Shown piece by piece: positions 40,645 to 49,163 of a stretch of DNA of 64,000 nucleotides. How positions within the stretch are numbered: the stretch's first letter is position 1; each line of letters opens with the position of its first letter. Origin of the DNA: Halobacillus fulvus. Its GTDB lineage: Bacteria > Bacillota > Bacilli > Bacillales > Halobacillaceae. The notes below the pieces were generated by a model. The model made no database searches. It saw only the letters and a program-made list of their open reading frames with translations, and was not told the origin of the DNA. The translations under genes and the position numbers were made by a program. The stretch spans positions 124,001-188,000 of the forward strand of contig SCFO01000003.1 in NCBI GenBank assembly GCA_004078665.1. Reading direction: 5' to 3'.

Positions 40645-43407
40645 TCAACCCGTATTGCGGAGGCCAGCTGCGATTCCACTGATGGTCAGAAGCACCTCAG
40701 TCAGAAGTTCTTCATTTTCCTCTTCGGAGTTTCGCAGTTCTTTAATCAATTCTACTTGTAAGAAGTTCATTGGGTCTACATAAGGGTTTCTTAGGCGGAC
40801 GGACTCCTTGATCGTCGGCTGATGATCAAGTAATTCATCATCGCCAGTGATTTGAAGCAGAATATCTTTTGTTTCGTTGTACTCATCGACAATCGTTTGG
40901 AAAATTCGTTCTCCAATTTCTGGATCGTTGACAAGTGCTGTATATTCTTTTGCGGTTTGAATGTCCGCTTTTGTTAAAGCCATTTGTAAATTGTTAATGG
41001 TTGAACGGAAGAACGGCCAGTTCTCATACATATGCTGGAGCTGTTCCAAGTTCTCTTTGCTCTTCCCAGCATAATCGGATAAACCGGATCCAGCTGCAAA
41101 CCAGGCTGGAATAAGCTGACGGCTTTGTGTCCAAGCGAATACCCAAGGGATCGCCCTGAGGTTTTCGAACTTCGAGCTGTCTTTACGCTTCATTGGACGA
41201 GAACCGATATTCAGCTCGGCAATCTCTTTGAGTGGTGTCGCCTCGTTGAAATAGGTGAGGAAATCTTGATCCTCAAATACGAGGGACTGGTATTTGCTGA
41301 GCGATACTTGCGAGACTTCTTCCATTGCCTGCTCCCACGAAGATTCCCTCAGATGTGCTTGTTCTGACTCGCGGGAAACGTTAGCTGCCCCTTCAAGCAG
41401 AGTTGAAGCACCCTGTTCGAGGCTTCGATAAGCAATGTCTCGTAGCAGATAACGGGAGGAGAGCACTTCACCCTGTTCGGTAATTTTTACACCGTCTCCT
41501 AATGTTTCGGCAGGCTGTGATAATAAGCTTCTGTTTAATGTGCCACCACCACGGCCTAGGGAACCACCGCGACCATGGAAGAATTTCAGGCCGACATTGT
41601 ATTCGCGAGCCATATCGTGAATTTCCTTCTGGGCTTTATACAAGCGCCAGTTGGCTGTCAATGTACCGCCGTCTTTACTTCCATCGGAATAGCCAAGCAT
41701 AATTTCCTGGTGGTTTCCGCGCTCTTCCAAATGCTTACTGAAGACATCCATTTCAAATAATGTCTTCAAAATTTCCGGTCCAGCGACTAAGTCATCGACG
41801 GTCTCAAGAAGCGGAGCGACATTAATATGACTCTCTACACTTCCATCAGCATGTAGACGATAGATGCCGGCTTCTTTTGCCAATACGAGTACTTCCAGTA
41901 AATCACTGGCGGACTCTGTCATACTGATCAAATAAACTTCAATTGAACGCTTCCCGAATTCTGAATGGGCGTTGCGGATCATATGGAAGACGTTCAGCAT
42001 TTTTTGAGTATCTTCCGAGTAGTCTTCGTTCAACAGGGAGATAGGGCGTGGATCTTTCAATACCTGCTGCAAGATGTGAAGCTTTTCTCTCTCGGATCTC
42101 TCACTATAATTGTCTTCAATTCCTACTTTGCGAAGTAATTCGGTAATGGCTGCCTCGTGCTCGCCACTATGGTTACGGATATCGAGAGTAGCTAGGTGGA
42201 ACCCGAACATTTCGACTTGACGAATCAGTTTACGAAGCTTCTTCAATTCGCGTTCGTTCGGCTGATGTGTCAGTGCACTCGCTTTGATTTGGTGAAGGTC
42301 TTCCAAAAGTTCGTCTGAATATTGGTATCCGAACTCGGATTTTCCTACATGTCGAAGACGCTCGAGGATAATAGCGAATTTCCTGCGGTAAATTTCCGTT
42401 TCCACTCGCCATTTCTTTCCTTTATCCAATAGAGCTTCTTCCTTTTGAACAGATGCAAGCAGATCATCGGTCACTTCAATATGATTGGTGGAATGACTGA
42501 AACGTTTCATCAGCTCCACGAGAACGTTCTCATATTTTTTCAAAATAAGTTCTCTCTGCTTCTCTAAAGTCTCCCATGTGATTTCTGGTGTTACATTCGG
42601 GTTTCCATCACGGTCTCCGCCGATCCAGGAACCGAAACGTAGAAAGTTCGGTACGTCCCACTTTTCGCCAGGATAGTGTTCTTCGAGACGGAATTCTAGT
42701 TCCTGGTGTATGTCAGGAAGCACATCAAATAACGTCTGATCGAAGTAGTAAAGTCCATTACGAACTTCGTCCATGACTGTCGGTTTGCGGTCTCTCAGTT
42801 CATCGGTCTGCCAGAGAACCGTCACTTCATTCTGCAGACTATCCTGCAGGTTTTCTCTTTCATACTTCGTGAGCTGAGGCTGGTCCAATTCTTTTAGAAG
42901 CGAAGCAATTCGTTTTTGTATTTCAAGAACGGTCCGTTTTGTCGCTTCTGTAGGGTGTGCCGTGATGATCAGTTCTAGGGACAATCGGTCAAGAACATCC
43001 TGGATGACATCCTTAGAGAAATCATTTTCTTTCAGATTCAATACCGCGCTTTCTAGTGAGAAGGGCTGAGCACCGTGATCTTCGCGAGTTTGATATTCAC
43101 GGCGGCGGCGGATACGGTGGTTTTGTTCAGCGATGTTGACGAGGTGGAAATAGATTGAGAATGCGCGGATCACCTGGGATCTCATCGGCGGCTTGAGGCT
43201 GTTGATTTCTTCTTTCAAACGGTTATAAGTAGCCGGATTCGGCTCATTTCTTAATTCTTTTGTCGTTTTTCGAATTGTTTCTACTTTATTAAGTAATTCC
43301 TCTCCACCGTGGTGGACAAGAATGTCTCCCAGCATTTTACCGAGTACACGTATATCGTGTCGTAAGGGAGTCGTATGGTCGTTGTTTGTTGTACTTTGAG
43401 TTGTCAC
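40645..43407 (-). CDS. ppc: Phosphoenolpyruvate carboxylase
   Basis: A 920-residue PEP carboxylase of normal length. Active-site motifs are present: ELIITAHPTEATKRTVL (catalytic His), GSWIGGDRDGNPNVT, LGYSDGSKDGG and FHGRGGSLGRGGG. It makes oxaloacetate from PEP and bicarbonate, feeding the citric acid cycle; many Bacilli use pyruvate carboxylase instead, and some have both. The C-terminus ends RNTG as in most PEPCs. The start follows AGGAAGGTG. It is monocistronic, divergent from the SMP-30 gene. Confidence 0.96.
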   Translation of the reverse strand: MTTQSTTNNDHTTPLRHDIRVLGKMLGDILVHHGGEELLNKVETIRKTTKELRNEPNPATYNRLKEEINSLKPPMRSQVIRAFSIYFHLVNIAEQNHRIRRRREYQTREDHGAQPFSLESAVLNLKENDFSKDVIQDVLDRLSLELIITAHPTEATKRTVLEIQKRIASLLKELDQPQLTKYERENLQDSLQNEVTVLWQTDELRDRKPTVMDEVRNGLYYFDQTLFDVLPDIHQELEFRLEEHYPGEKWDVPNFLRFGSWIGGDRDGNPNVTPEITWETLEKQRELILKKYENVLVELMKRFSHSTNHIEVTDDLLASVQKEEALLDKGKKWRVETEIYRRKFAIILERLRHVGKSEFGYQYSDELLEDLHQIKASALTHQPNERELKKLRKLIRQVEMFGFHLATLDIRNHSGEHEAAITELLRKVGIEDNYSERSEREKLHILQQVLKDPRPISLLNEDYSEDTQKMLNVFHMIRNAHSEFGKRSIEVYLISMTESASDLLEVLVLAKEAGIYRLHADGSVESHINVAPLLETVDDLVAGPEILKTLFEMDVFSKHLEERGNHQEIMLGYSDGSKDGGTLTANWRLYKAQKEIHDMAREYNVGLKFFHGRGGSLGRGGGTLNRSLLSQPAETLGDGVKITEQGEVLSSRYLLRDIAYRSLEQGASTLLEGAANVSRESEQAHLRESSWEQAMEEVSQVSLSKYQSLVFEDQDFLTYFNEATPLKEIAELNIGSRPMKRKDSSKFENLRAIPWVFAWTQSRQLIPAWFAAGSGLSDYAGKSKENLEQLQHMYENWPFFRSTINNLQMALTKADIQTAKEYTALVNDPEIGERIFQTIVDEYNETKDILLQITGDDELLDHQPTIKESVRLRNPYVDPMNFLQVELIKELRNSEEENEELLTEVLLTISGIAAGLRNTG

Positions 43408-43511
43408 ACTTTCACCTTCCTGTTCATTCTAATGTCTTATGAAAAAATTACCCCTATGTTTTCATAATATTATCAGAATACTTTGTATAGTCAAATACTT
43501 AAACCTTTGAT

Positions 43512-43578
43512 ACGAAAGCGTTTGCTACTTAATCACAGCTTGAAATTCAGATGTCGTCTGACATGTAAGCGCTATCTT
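43512..43578. promoter_or_regulatory. Two cre-like boxes between ppc and the SMP-30 gene
   Basis: ATGTAAGCGCTATCTT (43563-43578) matches the CcpA-site consensus WTGNAARCGNWWWCAW at 15 of 16 positions. A weaker box, ACGAAAGCGTTTGCTA (43512-43527), matches 13 of 16. They suggest carbon catabolite control of the SMP-30 gene, of ppc, or of both. CcpA itself is not encoded in this window. Confidence 0.5.
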
Positions 43579-43668
43579 CAAAACGTCAATATTTTATCAA
43601 AAATTTTAAATGGATATGACATTTCAAAGGCAATCGCTACACATAAGGAAAAAAATGTTACCATTGAA

Positions 43669-43680
43669 TAAAGCGCTTTA
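43669..43680. promoter_or_regulatory. Palindrome overlapping the SMP-30 ribosome site
   Basis: TAAAGCGCTTTA is a perfect 12-bp palindrome immediately before AGGAGG of the SMP-30 gene. It could be an operator or an RNA hairpin that hides the ribosome site. Which protein would bind is unknown. Confidence 0.35.
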
Positions 43681-43690
43681 GGAGGATTTT

Positions 43691-44566
43691 ATGACACATG
43701 TCGAGCTCATCTCAGATACAAAAGCATTACTGGGCGAAGGACCGTGTTGGAACGCTCAGGAAGAAAGGTTATATTGGATCGATATTCTTGGTAGGAATCT
43801 TCATCGTTTCGATCCGGTCAGGAATGAGCATGATTCTGTCCATGTAGAGCAGCAGCCTGGTACGCTTGCGCCAAGGGAACAAGGCGGTGTCATTGTAGCC
43901 ATGGAAAAAGGGATTTATTTCTACAATTGGATGTCTGAAAATCTCGACCCGGTAGCAGATCCGGAAAAACACCTTCCGAACAACAGGTTCAATGATGGGA
44001 AGTGTGATCCAGCCGGAAGATTCTGGGCGGGTACGATGGCCCAGGATGAGACAAGCGGGCAGGGAACGCTTTATTGCTTGGAATCCGATTTAAGCTTACA
44101 TGAAAAAATAAAAGGTGTCAGCATATCGAACGGCATTGCGTGGTCACCTGATCATTCTTTCATGTATTACATTGATACCCCAACTGAACAAATTGTACGC
44201 TATGAATTTGATGTCACATCTGGAGCGATTCAAAATCCGGTGCCTGTCATCAATTTTAAAGACGAAAAAGGATTTCCTGATGGAATGACGATTGATGAAG
44301 AAGGAATGCTATGGATTGCCCACTGGGGAGGTGCAGCCGTCACCTGTTGGAACCCTGAATCAGGAGAAAGGCTTGAAAGGATTGATGTTCCCGCGTTGAA
44401 CGTAACCAGCTGCGTATTTGGTGGTAAAGACTTGAACGAACTTTATATAACGACTGCACGCAAAGGAATGTCTGAGCAGGATCTTGAAGCCTACCCTCTG
44501 TCAGGTGGATTGTTCAAAGTGAGGACGGATCGAAAAGGTTCTCCGACATACTCATTTAGTGGATGA
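43691..44566 (+). CDS. SMP-30/gluconolactonase family protein
   Basis: A 291-residue six-bladed beta-propeller lactonase. The family pattern is visible: LGEGPCWNAQEERLYWIDILG (metal-binding Glu), NRFNDGKCDPAGRFWAGTM (metal Asn), GVSISNGIAWSPDHSFMYYID and GFPDGMTIDEEGMLWIAHWGG (catalytic Asp). It would open sugar lactones such as gluconolactone in the cytoplasm. A sugar dehydrogenase partner is not adjacent. Two cre-like boxes and a palindrome lie upstream. AGGAGG precedes the ATG. Confidence 0.92.
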   Translation: MTHVELISDTKALLGEGPCWNAQEERLYWIDILGRNLHRFDPVRNEHDSVHVEQQPGTLAPREQGGVIVAMEKGIYFYNWMSENLDPVADPEKHLPNNRFNDGKCDPAGRFWAGTMAQDETSGQGTLYCLESDLSLHEKIKGVSISNGIAWSPDHSFMYYIDTPTEQIVRYEFDVTSGAIQNPVPVINFKDEKGFPDGMTIDEEGMLWIAHWGGAAVTCWNPESGERLERIDVPALNVTSCVFGGKDLNELYITTARKGMSEQDLEAYPLSGGLFKVRTDRKGSPTYSFSG

Positions 44567-44567
44567 C

Positions 44568-44593
44568 AAACCGGGCAAATGCCCGGTTTTTTG
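44568..44593 (+). terminator. Rho-independent terminator
   Basis: A perfect 10-bp stem (AAACCGGGCA with TGCCCGGTTT) and a 2-base loop, followed by T2-6. It ends the SMP-30 transcript. Confidence 0.9.
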
Positions 44594-45047
44594 TTTTTAT
44601 ATTGTAATACCTTTAAAATTTGGATAAAAAAATAGATCGCGTGCAGAAAATTACACATAATATAGAAGATTTTTTTCTTGAAAACTATTGATTTTGTCTA
44701 TTCAAAATATTTTTCTGAAAAAACGATTGGTTTTAGATGGTTGCGTCCATTTCGTTCATTGAGTTCATCCGCTAAATTTCTCCAAGAAGCTTGCGTCAGG
44801 TGTACACTACATATGAACATAAGTAAATATGGAGAGAACAGTTTGTGTGAATGGATCTTCCCTTTTTTTAATTATGAGAAGAGCTCTTCCTATTTATATA
44901 CGAATATATTTTGTTTACAGGAATCACCTGTTCTTACCACTAATTTACTTTAAAGCATTAAAACTTTTCTATTTATTTAAGGGTGCATCCAGTGGTAAAG
45001 TAGAGAATGGTACAAAAACAAACGAAACTTTCGAAGGAGGGAGTCTA
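44594..45047. other. AT-rich intergenic region before the second antiporter
   Basis: About 450 bases with no gene I can support. The sequence is strongly AT-rich. Open frames on the + strand here have no ribosome site and no family resemblance. No convincing -35/-10 pair, riboswitch or terminator was found, although the promoter of the following antiporter gene must lie within it. Its length leaves room for a long leader. Confidence 0.5.
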
Positions 45048-46538
45048 GTGGCAGATCAAAAGAACAACGACGTCATTGAAGAAGCGGTCGGAGAAAAGTC
45101 CGTTCAATGGTTAGAATTCCGCGGAGGGGTCTTTGCTGCGACGATTCCTTTAGTGTTCTTCATTGTTTGGGCGATTACGTTAAGTGTCTTAGAGCTCGTA
45201 TCTGAAGAAGCACTAGTGTTAGGAATAGTCATTGGGATTACCATCGGATTGTTTTTCTCCAAATCCAAGTGGTCGGATTATGCTCAAAGTCTAATATCCG
45301 GTATGGCACAGCCGGTTGGTGTTGTAGCTATTATCGCCTGGTTTTGGGCTGGTATGTTCGCTCAGCTTTTATCAGCGGGGGGACTTGTAGATGGATTGAT
45401 CTGGTTTGGGTTTCAAACAGGACTTGAAGGAGGAGCATTCGTTGGAATTACGTTCCTGCTTGCCGGATTGTTCGCAACAGCAGTCGGTACAGGATATGGA
45501 ACGGTAGCCACATTTGGCCTATTGATGTATCCGGCTGGAATTATTCTCGGTGCCGATCCTGTCATTTTGTTAGCAGCTATTTTAAGTGGTGCGGTGTTTG
45601 GAGATAATTTAGCACCTGTTTCCGATACAACAATCGTATCCGCTACAACACAGGAGACAGATGTCCCTGGAGTTGTCCGTTCCCGGTTCAAATATTCCAT
45701 CGCGGCAGCTATTCCAGCCTTGATTTTATTCGTTATTTTCGGCGGTGGTGGCGAACAGGGAAGCCAGCAAGTCATTTCAGAGCTTCAGGCACAAGTTTCG
45801 CCAGATGGTCTGTGGATGCTTCTGCCATTTATTCTTGTTTTATATTTGGCGTTGAGCGGACAGCATCTTCTTACTTCTCTATCTTGGGGAATCATCGCTT
45901 CCGTCGTTCTCATTTTCATTTCCGGTAAGCCGATGACGGACATCATTCATATTTACCAGGATGAAGCAGGGAATGCTGTAGTAGAGGGTGCCTTGATGAG
46001 CGGGATCGGCGGTTACTTCAATATGGCGATCTTAATTCTGTTTATTTTAGCAGCTGCCTATTTAATGGAAGTAGCCGGTACGATGGAAGTCATTAAGAAT
46101 TTCTTTTTACGAATCATTCAACGTGTCGTTCGTCGTGCCGAGCTGTCGATCTTTGGAATCGTCGCTTTTCTGAATATGTTCATCACGATCAATACGGCGG
46201 CAGAGATTGCGGCTGCACCGTTTGTGAGAAAGCTCGGAAAAGAGATGAATATTCATCCATATCGTCGAGCGAACTTCCTGGACACCGTCACTTCTTCGTT
46301 AGGATATATTTTCCCTTGGAGTGGAGGAGTTCTACTTGCATGGGCTACGATTCAAGGAGCGGCGAATCAATATGATTTCGTTCCTGTCATCAGTCCAATT
46401 GAAGTATTCCCGTTTGTTTTCCAAGGATGGGGATTACTCATAGTTATGCTCATCGCTGCGCTCACAGGATGGGGACTTCGTTATGAAGGGAAAAATGGAG
46501 AAGAGATTAAACCGGCAGATTATGAAAAGCAGCAGTAA
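45048..46538 (+). CDS. Na+/H+ antiporter, NhaC family (second)
   Basis: A 496-residue carrier with about 12 helices. Paired NhaC motifs are present: GMAQPVGVVAIIAWFWAGMFAQLL, TAVGTGYGTVATFGLLMYPAG, GAVFGDNLAPVSDTTIVSATT and, in the second half, NMFITINTAAEIAAAPF. It is longer than the first antiporter and only distantly similar. GTG 45048 has GGAGG about 7 bases upstream; the upstream extension of the frame lacks a ribosome site and is not membrane-like in the usual way. Na+/H+ exchange is likely, but substrate-proton antiport is possible. Confidence 0.85.
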   Translation: MADQKNNDVIEEAVGEKSVQWLEFRGGVFAATIPLVFFIVWAITLSVLELVSEEALVLGIVIGITIGLFFSKSKWSDYAQSLISGMAQPVGVVAIIAWFWAGMFAQLLSAGGLVDGLIWFGFQTGLEGGAFVGITFLLAGLFATAVGTGYGTVATFGLLMYPAGIILGADPVILLAAILSGAVFGDNLAPVSDTTIVSATTQETDVPGVVRSRFKYSIAAAIPALILFVIFGGGGEQGSQQVISELQAQVSPDGLWMLLPFILVLYLALSGQHLLTSLSWGIIASVVLIFISGKPMTDIIHIYQDEAGNAVVEGALMSGIGGYFNMAILILFILAAAYLMEVAGTMEVIKNFFLRIIQRVVRRAELSIFGIVAFLNMFITINTAAEIAAAPFVRKLGKEMNIHPYRRANFLDTVTSSLGYIFPWSGGVLLAWATIQGAANQYDFVPVISPIEVFPFVFQGWGLLIVMLIAALTGWGLRYEGKNGEEIKPADYEKQQ

Positions 46539-46547
46539 GTGAAATGC

Positions 46548-46586
46548 AAAACGGCCACAGTCCTGTCTACAGGCTGTGGCCGTTTT
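46548..46586. terminator. Bidirectional rho-independent terminator
   Basis: A perfect 13-bp stem (AAAACGGCCACAG with CTGTGGCCGTTTT) between the convergent antiporter and DinB-family genes. Confidence 0.92.
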
Positions 46587-46587
46587 A

Positions 46588-47070
46588 TTACATTTTTTCT
46601 TTAACCTCTTTCATTTGATCCAAGTGGCGCAGTTCGTGCCAACCGATGAATTCGACCCATTGCTCAAGGTTCATATCACCGAAGGCAGGGTGAGGGAAGA
46701 CGCGATTCTGCAGTGTTTCTTGATCCTTGTTATGAATGAGGAACAATGTCGCCTCGCGCGTTTTTTTCAATCCGGATTTGGCATCAGCGAGAGATTGGAA
46801 CTCTCCTTTCGGCTGAACGGACTCTGGAGCATCCACTTTGTATTCGCGATTCGTTGTCCGGTGAATCGGTTTTGTGTTCGCTTGTTGCGTGTCTCCTTGT
46901 TTGATCGCTTGGTTGATCTGGTGAACAATAAACTGCTCCATTAGGAAAAGGTGCTCTAACACCTCTAGGATCGACCATTCTTGTTCGGAAGGTTTCCAAG
47001 AAGCATCCTCTTCTGATATTTCATTTACAAAATCAAGCACTTGCTGTCTCTTTTCATCTAATCCGTACAT
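46588..47070 (-). CDS. DinB-family protein
   Basis: A four-helix DinB/YfiT-type protein of about 160 residues. The metal-binding His residues are seen in VLEHLFLMEQFIVHQ and in the late WHELRHLDQM. Members include bacillithiol-dependent transferases, but most have no known reaction. The start is chosen at 47070 (AAAGGA 8 bases upstream); an in-frame ATG 9 bases further up is also possible. The terminator is shared with the antiporter gene. Confidence 0.87.
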   Translation of the reverse strand: MYGLDEKRQQVLDFVNEISEEDASWKPSEQEWSILEVLEHLFLMEQFIVHQINQAIKQGDTQQANTKPIHRTTNREYKVDAPESVQPKGEFQSLADAKSGLKKTREATLFLIHNKDQETLQNRVFPHPAFGDMNLEQWVEFIGWHELRHLDQMKEVKEKM

Positions 47071-47151
47071 CCTATTCATCCTTTCCCCATTAGCATACTT
47101 CGAGTCTACCACAGGAAGATGGAGAGATTCTCTTCTGAAGGGTCATTCATT

Positions 47152-47180
47152 TGAAACATTTTTTACTGGACAATCGTATA
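47152..47180 (+). promoter_or_regulatory. ECF-type promoter before the AIM24 gene
   Basis: TGAAAC (47152-47157), a 17-base spacer and CGTATA (47175-47180). This is the same -35 and spacing as the promoter of the ECF sigma operon at 12154-12181. It suggests that the AIM24 gene belongs to an ECF (SigW-like) regulon. Confidence 0.6.
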
Positions 47181-47262
47181 TAAATGAAGAGTCAGAAAAG
47201 GGATTCTCCCCGTTAGTGAAGAAATCTATTAACGATTCAAACAGAAAAAGGAGTGTTCGAAG

Positions 47263-47955
47263 ATGAGCAATTATTCTATTCGACAATTTATCGAACAAAC
47301 GAAACAGGATGAATCAGAGAACGATTATTTTGAGCTGGAAACGCCAAGGATTCTTGAAGTTAATCTGGCAGATCAAGTGTGGGCGAAAGCTGGGGCGATG
47401 ATTTCTTACAATGGAAACATCAAATTTGAACGTGAAGGCATCCTCGAGCATGGTGTTGGACGCCTCTTCAAAAAAGCGATGACTGGAGAGGGCAGTGCTT
47501 TGATGAAGGCTACAGGTCAAGGTCAGCTATACTTAGCCGATCAGGGGAAGAAAATTACGATTTTCGACCTTGATAATGAAGACATAACGGTAAACGGAAA
47601 TGATTTACTCGCTTTTGAGCCAAGTATTGATTGGGACATCAAACTGATGAAGAAAGTGGCAGGGATGATGTCGGGGGGATTATTCAATGTGACATTGAAG
47701 GGGAGTGGACGTGTAGCGATTACCTCTCACTATGAGCCGCTGACACTTCTTGTTCGTCCAGGATCGCCGGTCATCACAGATCCACATGCGACCGTCGCAT
47801 GGTCCGGCCATCTCGAGCCCGAATTCAAAACGGACATCAGCTTTAAAACCTTCCTAGGCCGAGGCAGCGGCGAATCGATCCAAATGGAATTCAAAGGCGA
47901 AGGATTCGTCATCGTCCAACCATTCGAAGAAGGCCACGCCACAACGTCTGAATAA
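47263..47955 (+). CDS. AIM24 family protein
   Basis: A 230-residue all-beta protein of the AIM24 (TIGR00266-like) family. Recognisable segments are VWAKAGAMISYNGNIKFEREG near residue 50, MKATGQGQLYLADQGKKI and DINFKTFLGRGSGES-like ISFKTFLGRGSGESIQMEF near the end. Bacterial members are of unknown biochemical role; several are linked to membrane stress. Upstream lies an ECF-type promoter, which fits that idea. AAAGGAG precedes ATG 47263. Confidence 0.88.
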   Translation: MSNYSIRQFIEQTKQDESENDYFELETPRILEVNLADQVWAKAGAMISYNGNIKFEREGILEHGVGRLFKKAMTGEGSALMKATGQGQLYLADQGKKITIFDLDNEDITVNGNDLLAFEPSIDWDIKLMKKVAGMMSGGLFNVTLKGSGRVAITSHYEPLTLLVRPGSPVITDPHATVAWSGHLEPEFKTDISFKTFLGRGSGESIQMEFKGEGFVIVQPFEEGHATTSE

Positions 47956-48054
47956 ACAGCAGAAAATGGATTGGGGTAGAGACGGGGTGAAGTTTAACAG
48001 CCTTTAGTGAGTATCACACTTACCCCACAGGCTTCTTTTTTAGAAAGAGGCTCT

Positions 48055-48128
48055 CGAAATCGCGAGACTCCTATGGGAGGAAGCTCAGCATCCGCCCATG
48101 GAAAGCGAGTGATTTCACACCCCTCCCA
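48055..48128 (-). repeat. Structured intergenic repeat, copy D (internally deleted)
   Basis: The core blocks CGCGAGACTCCTATGGGAGG and GAAGCTCAGCATCCGCCCAT plus GGAAAGCGAGT are present in minus orientation. The middle third (the CTGCGGGATCTCA block) is missing. In full copies the missing part lies between two CTTCCTC direct repeats, and here a single copy remains at the join, as expected for slippage or recombination between them. Only a 6-bp inner stem (GAAATC/GATTTC) survives, and the GTTTCCG outer arms are not seen. It lies downstream of the AIM24 gene. Confidence 0.8.
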
Positions 48129-48307
48129 TCTCCTACATTTATAACGAAATCTTTCGTTTAATAAAAGGTCATGAACCATCGAGTTCCGCATAGAATAAGG
48201 GAAGAGAGCTGGATGTGCTACTTTTTATAAAAAAATAAAGCATCCCCCTTTACTTCACTGCACAAACGATGTAGTATGGTAAATAACTTAAAAATAATAA
48301 CGGAAAC

Positions 48308-48432
48308 TTCTTATCCAGAGAGGCGGAGGGACTGGCCCTTTGATGCCCGGCAACCATCGAATCAATCCAAGGATTGACGAGAACGGTGCCAATTCCTGTA
48401 GGATGGTACACCATCCTAAGAGATGAGAGGAT
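48308..48432 (+). promoter_or_regulatory. SAM-I riboswitch (S-box) upstream of msrA
   Basis: All S-box blocks occur in order: CTTATCCAGAGAGGCGGAGG, GACTGGCCCTTTGATGCCCGG, CAACC, GGTGCCAATTCC and GATGAGAGGA. P1 can form between CTTATC and GATGAG. The 5' strand CTTATCC is also perfectly complementary to GGATAAG (48469-48475) in the terminator, so the two folds are mutually exclusive. High S-adenosylmethionine would therefore stop transcription before msrA. Confidence 0.95.
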
Positions 48433-48451
48433 CGTACGGATACAATTACGA

Positions 48452-48487
48452 CCCCATTTCTTAACGTTGGATAAGAGATGGGGTTTT
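48452..48487 (+). terminator. SAM riboswitch expression-platform terminator
   Basis: CCCCATTTCTTA pairs with TAAGAGATGGGG (one mismatch) around an 8-base loop, followed by T6. It is the regulated terminator of the S-box leader. Confidence 0.9.
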
Positions 48488-48554
48488 TTATTGGTCTTAA
48501 ACATACCGTAAGGCTCTCGATAGAAGTTGCGTTAAGGGAAAGGATAGATGAGGA

Positions 48555-49028
48555 ATGGCAACAGCTATTTTTGGTGCAGGATGTTTTTGGGGAGTAGAGG
48601 CATTCTTTGAGAAATTTGAAGGAATTACAGCAACACGAGTAGGATATATTGGTGGAGACCTTGAAAATCCATCATATGAACAAGTAAAAACAGGCGGAAC
48701 GGGTCACGCCGAAGCGATTCGTTTGGAGTACGACCCAAGTGTCATCACGTATGCTGAACTTGTGAACATCTTTTTCGAAGCGCACGATCCGACGTCTAGG
48801 AATAGACAGGGAATCGATGTCGGTCATCAGTACCGTTCAGCGATTTTCTATTCTGATGCTAGTCAGAAGTATATTGCAGAAGAAAAAATTAAAGAATGGG
48901 AAACAAAAGGGATCTTCAAACGCCCGATCGTCACTGAAGTTGTCGAAGCTACTCCTTTTTATGAAGCAGAAGAATATCATCAGAAATATTTACAGAAAAA
49001 CGGTTCCGTTGCTTGCGGCATCGGTTAA
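48555..49028 (+). CDS. msrA: Peptide methionine-S-sulfoxide reductase MsrA
   Basis: A 157-residue MsrA with the catalytic Cys10 in IFGAGCFWGVEAFF, then VGYIGGDLENPSYEQVKTGGTGHAEAI and DVGHQYRSAIFY. A second Cys near the end (SVACGIG) is placed to act as recycling Cys. It repairs oxidised methionine in proteins, using thioredoxin. A SAM-I riboswitch controls it, linking repair to methionine status. It is not fused to MsrB, and no msrB is adjacent. Confidence 0.95.
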   Translation: MATAIFGAGCFWGVEAFFEKFEGITATRVGYIGGDLENPSYEQVKTGGTGHAEAIRLEYDPSVITYAELVNIFFEAHDPTSRNRQGIDVGHQYRSAIFYSDASQKYIAEEKIKEWETKGIFKRPIVTEVVEATPFYEAEEYHQKYLQKNGSVACGIG

Positions 49029-49043
49029 TTCTTCACCCGAAAG

Positions 49044-49074
49044 AGAACTTCCTTTTAGAGGGAGTTCTTTTTTT
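49044..49074 (+). terminator. Rho-independent terminator of msrA
   Basis: AGAACTTCC pairs with GGAGTTCT with one bulged T, followed by T7. Confidence 0.8.
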
Positions 49075-49163
49075 GTAGACTTGATCTCTCGTATCTTAAG
49101 CAGGAATTATGAGGAGCAAAGTCGAAAAAGATAGGTATTATTAAAACGTGCGGGGGGAGTCCA

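Noticed and set aside
44678-44953. 91-residue open frame before the second antiporter
   Set aside because: No ribosome site, AT-rich, no domain resemblance, and it overlaps another equally poor frame.
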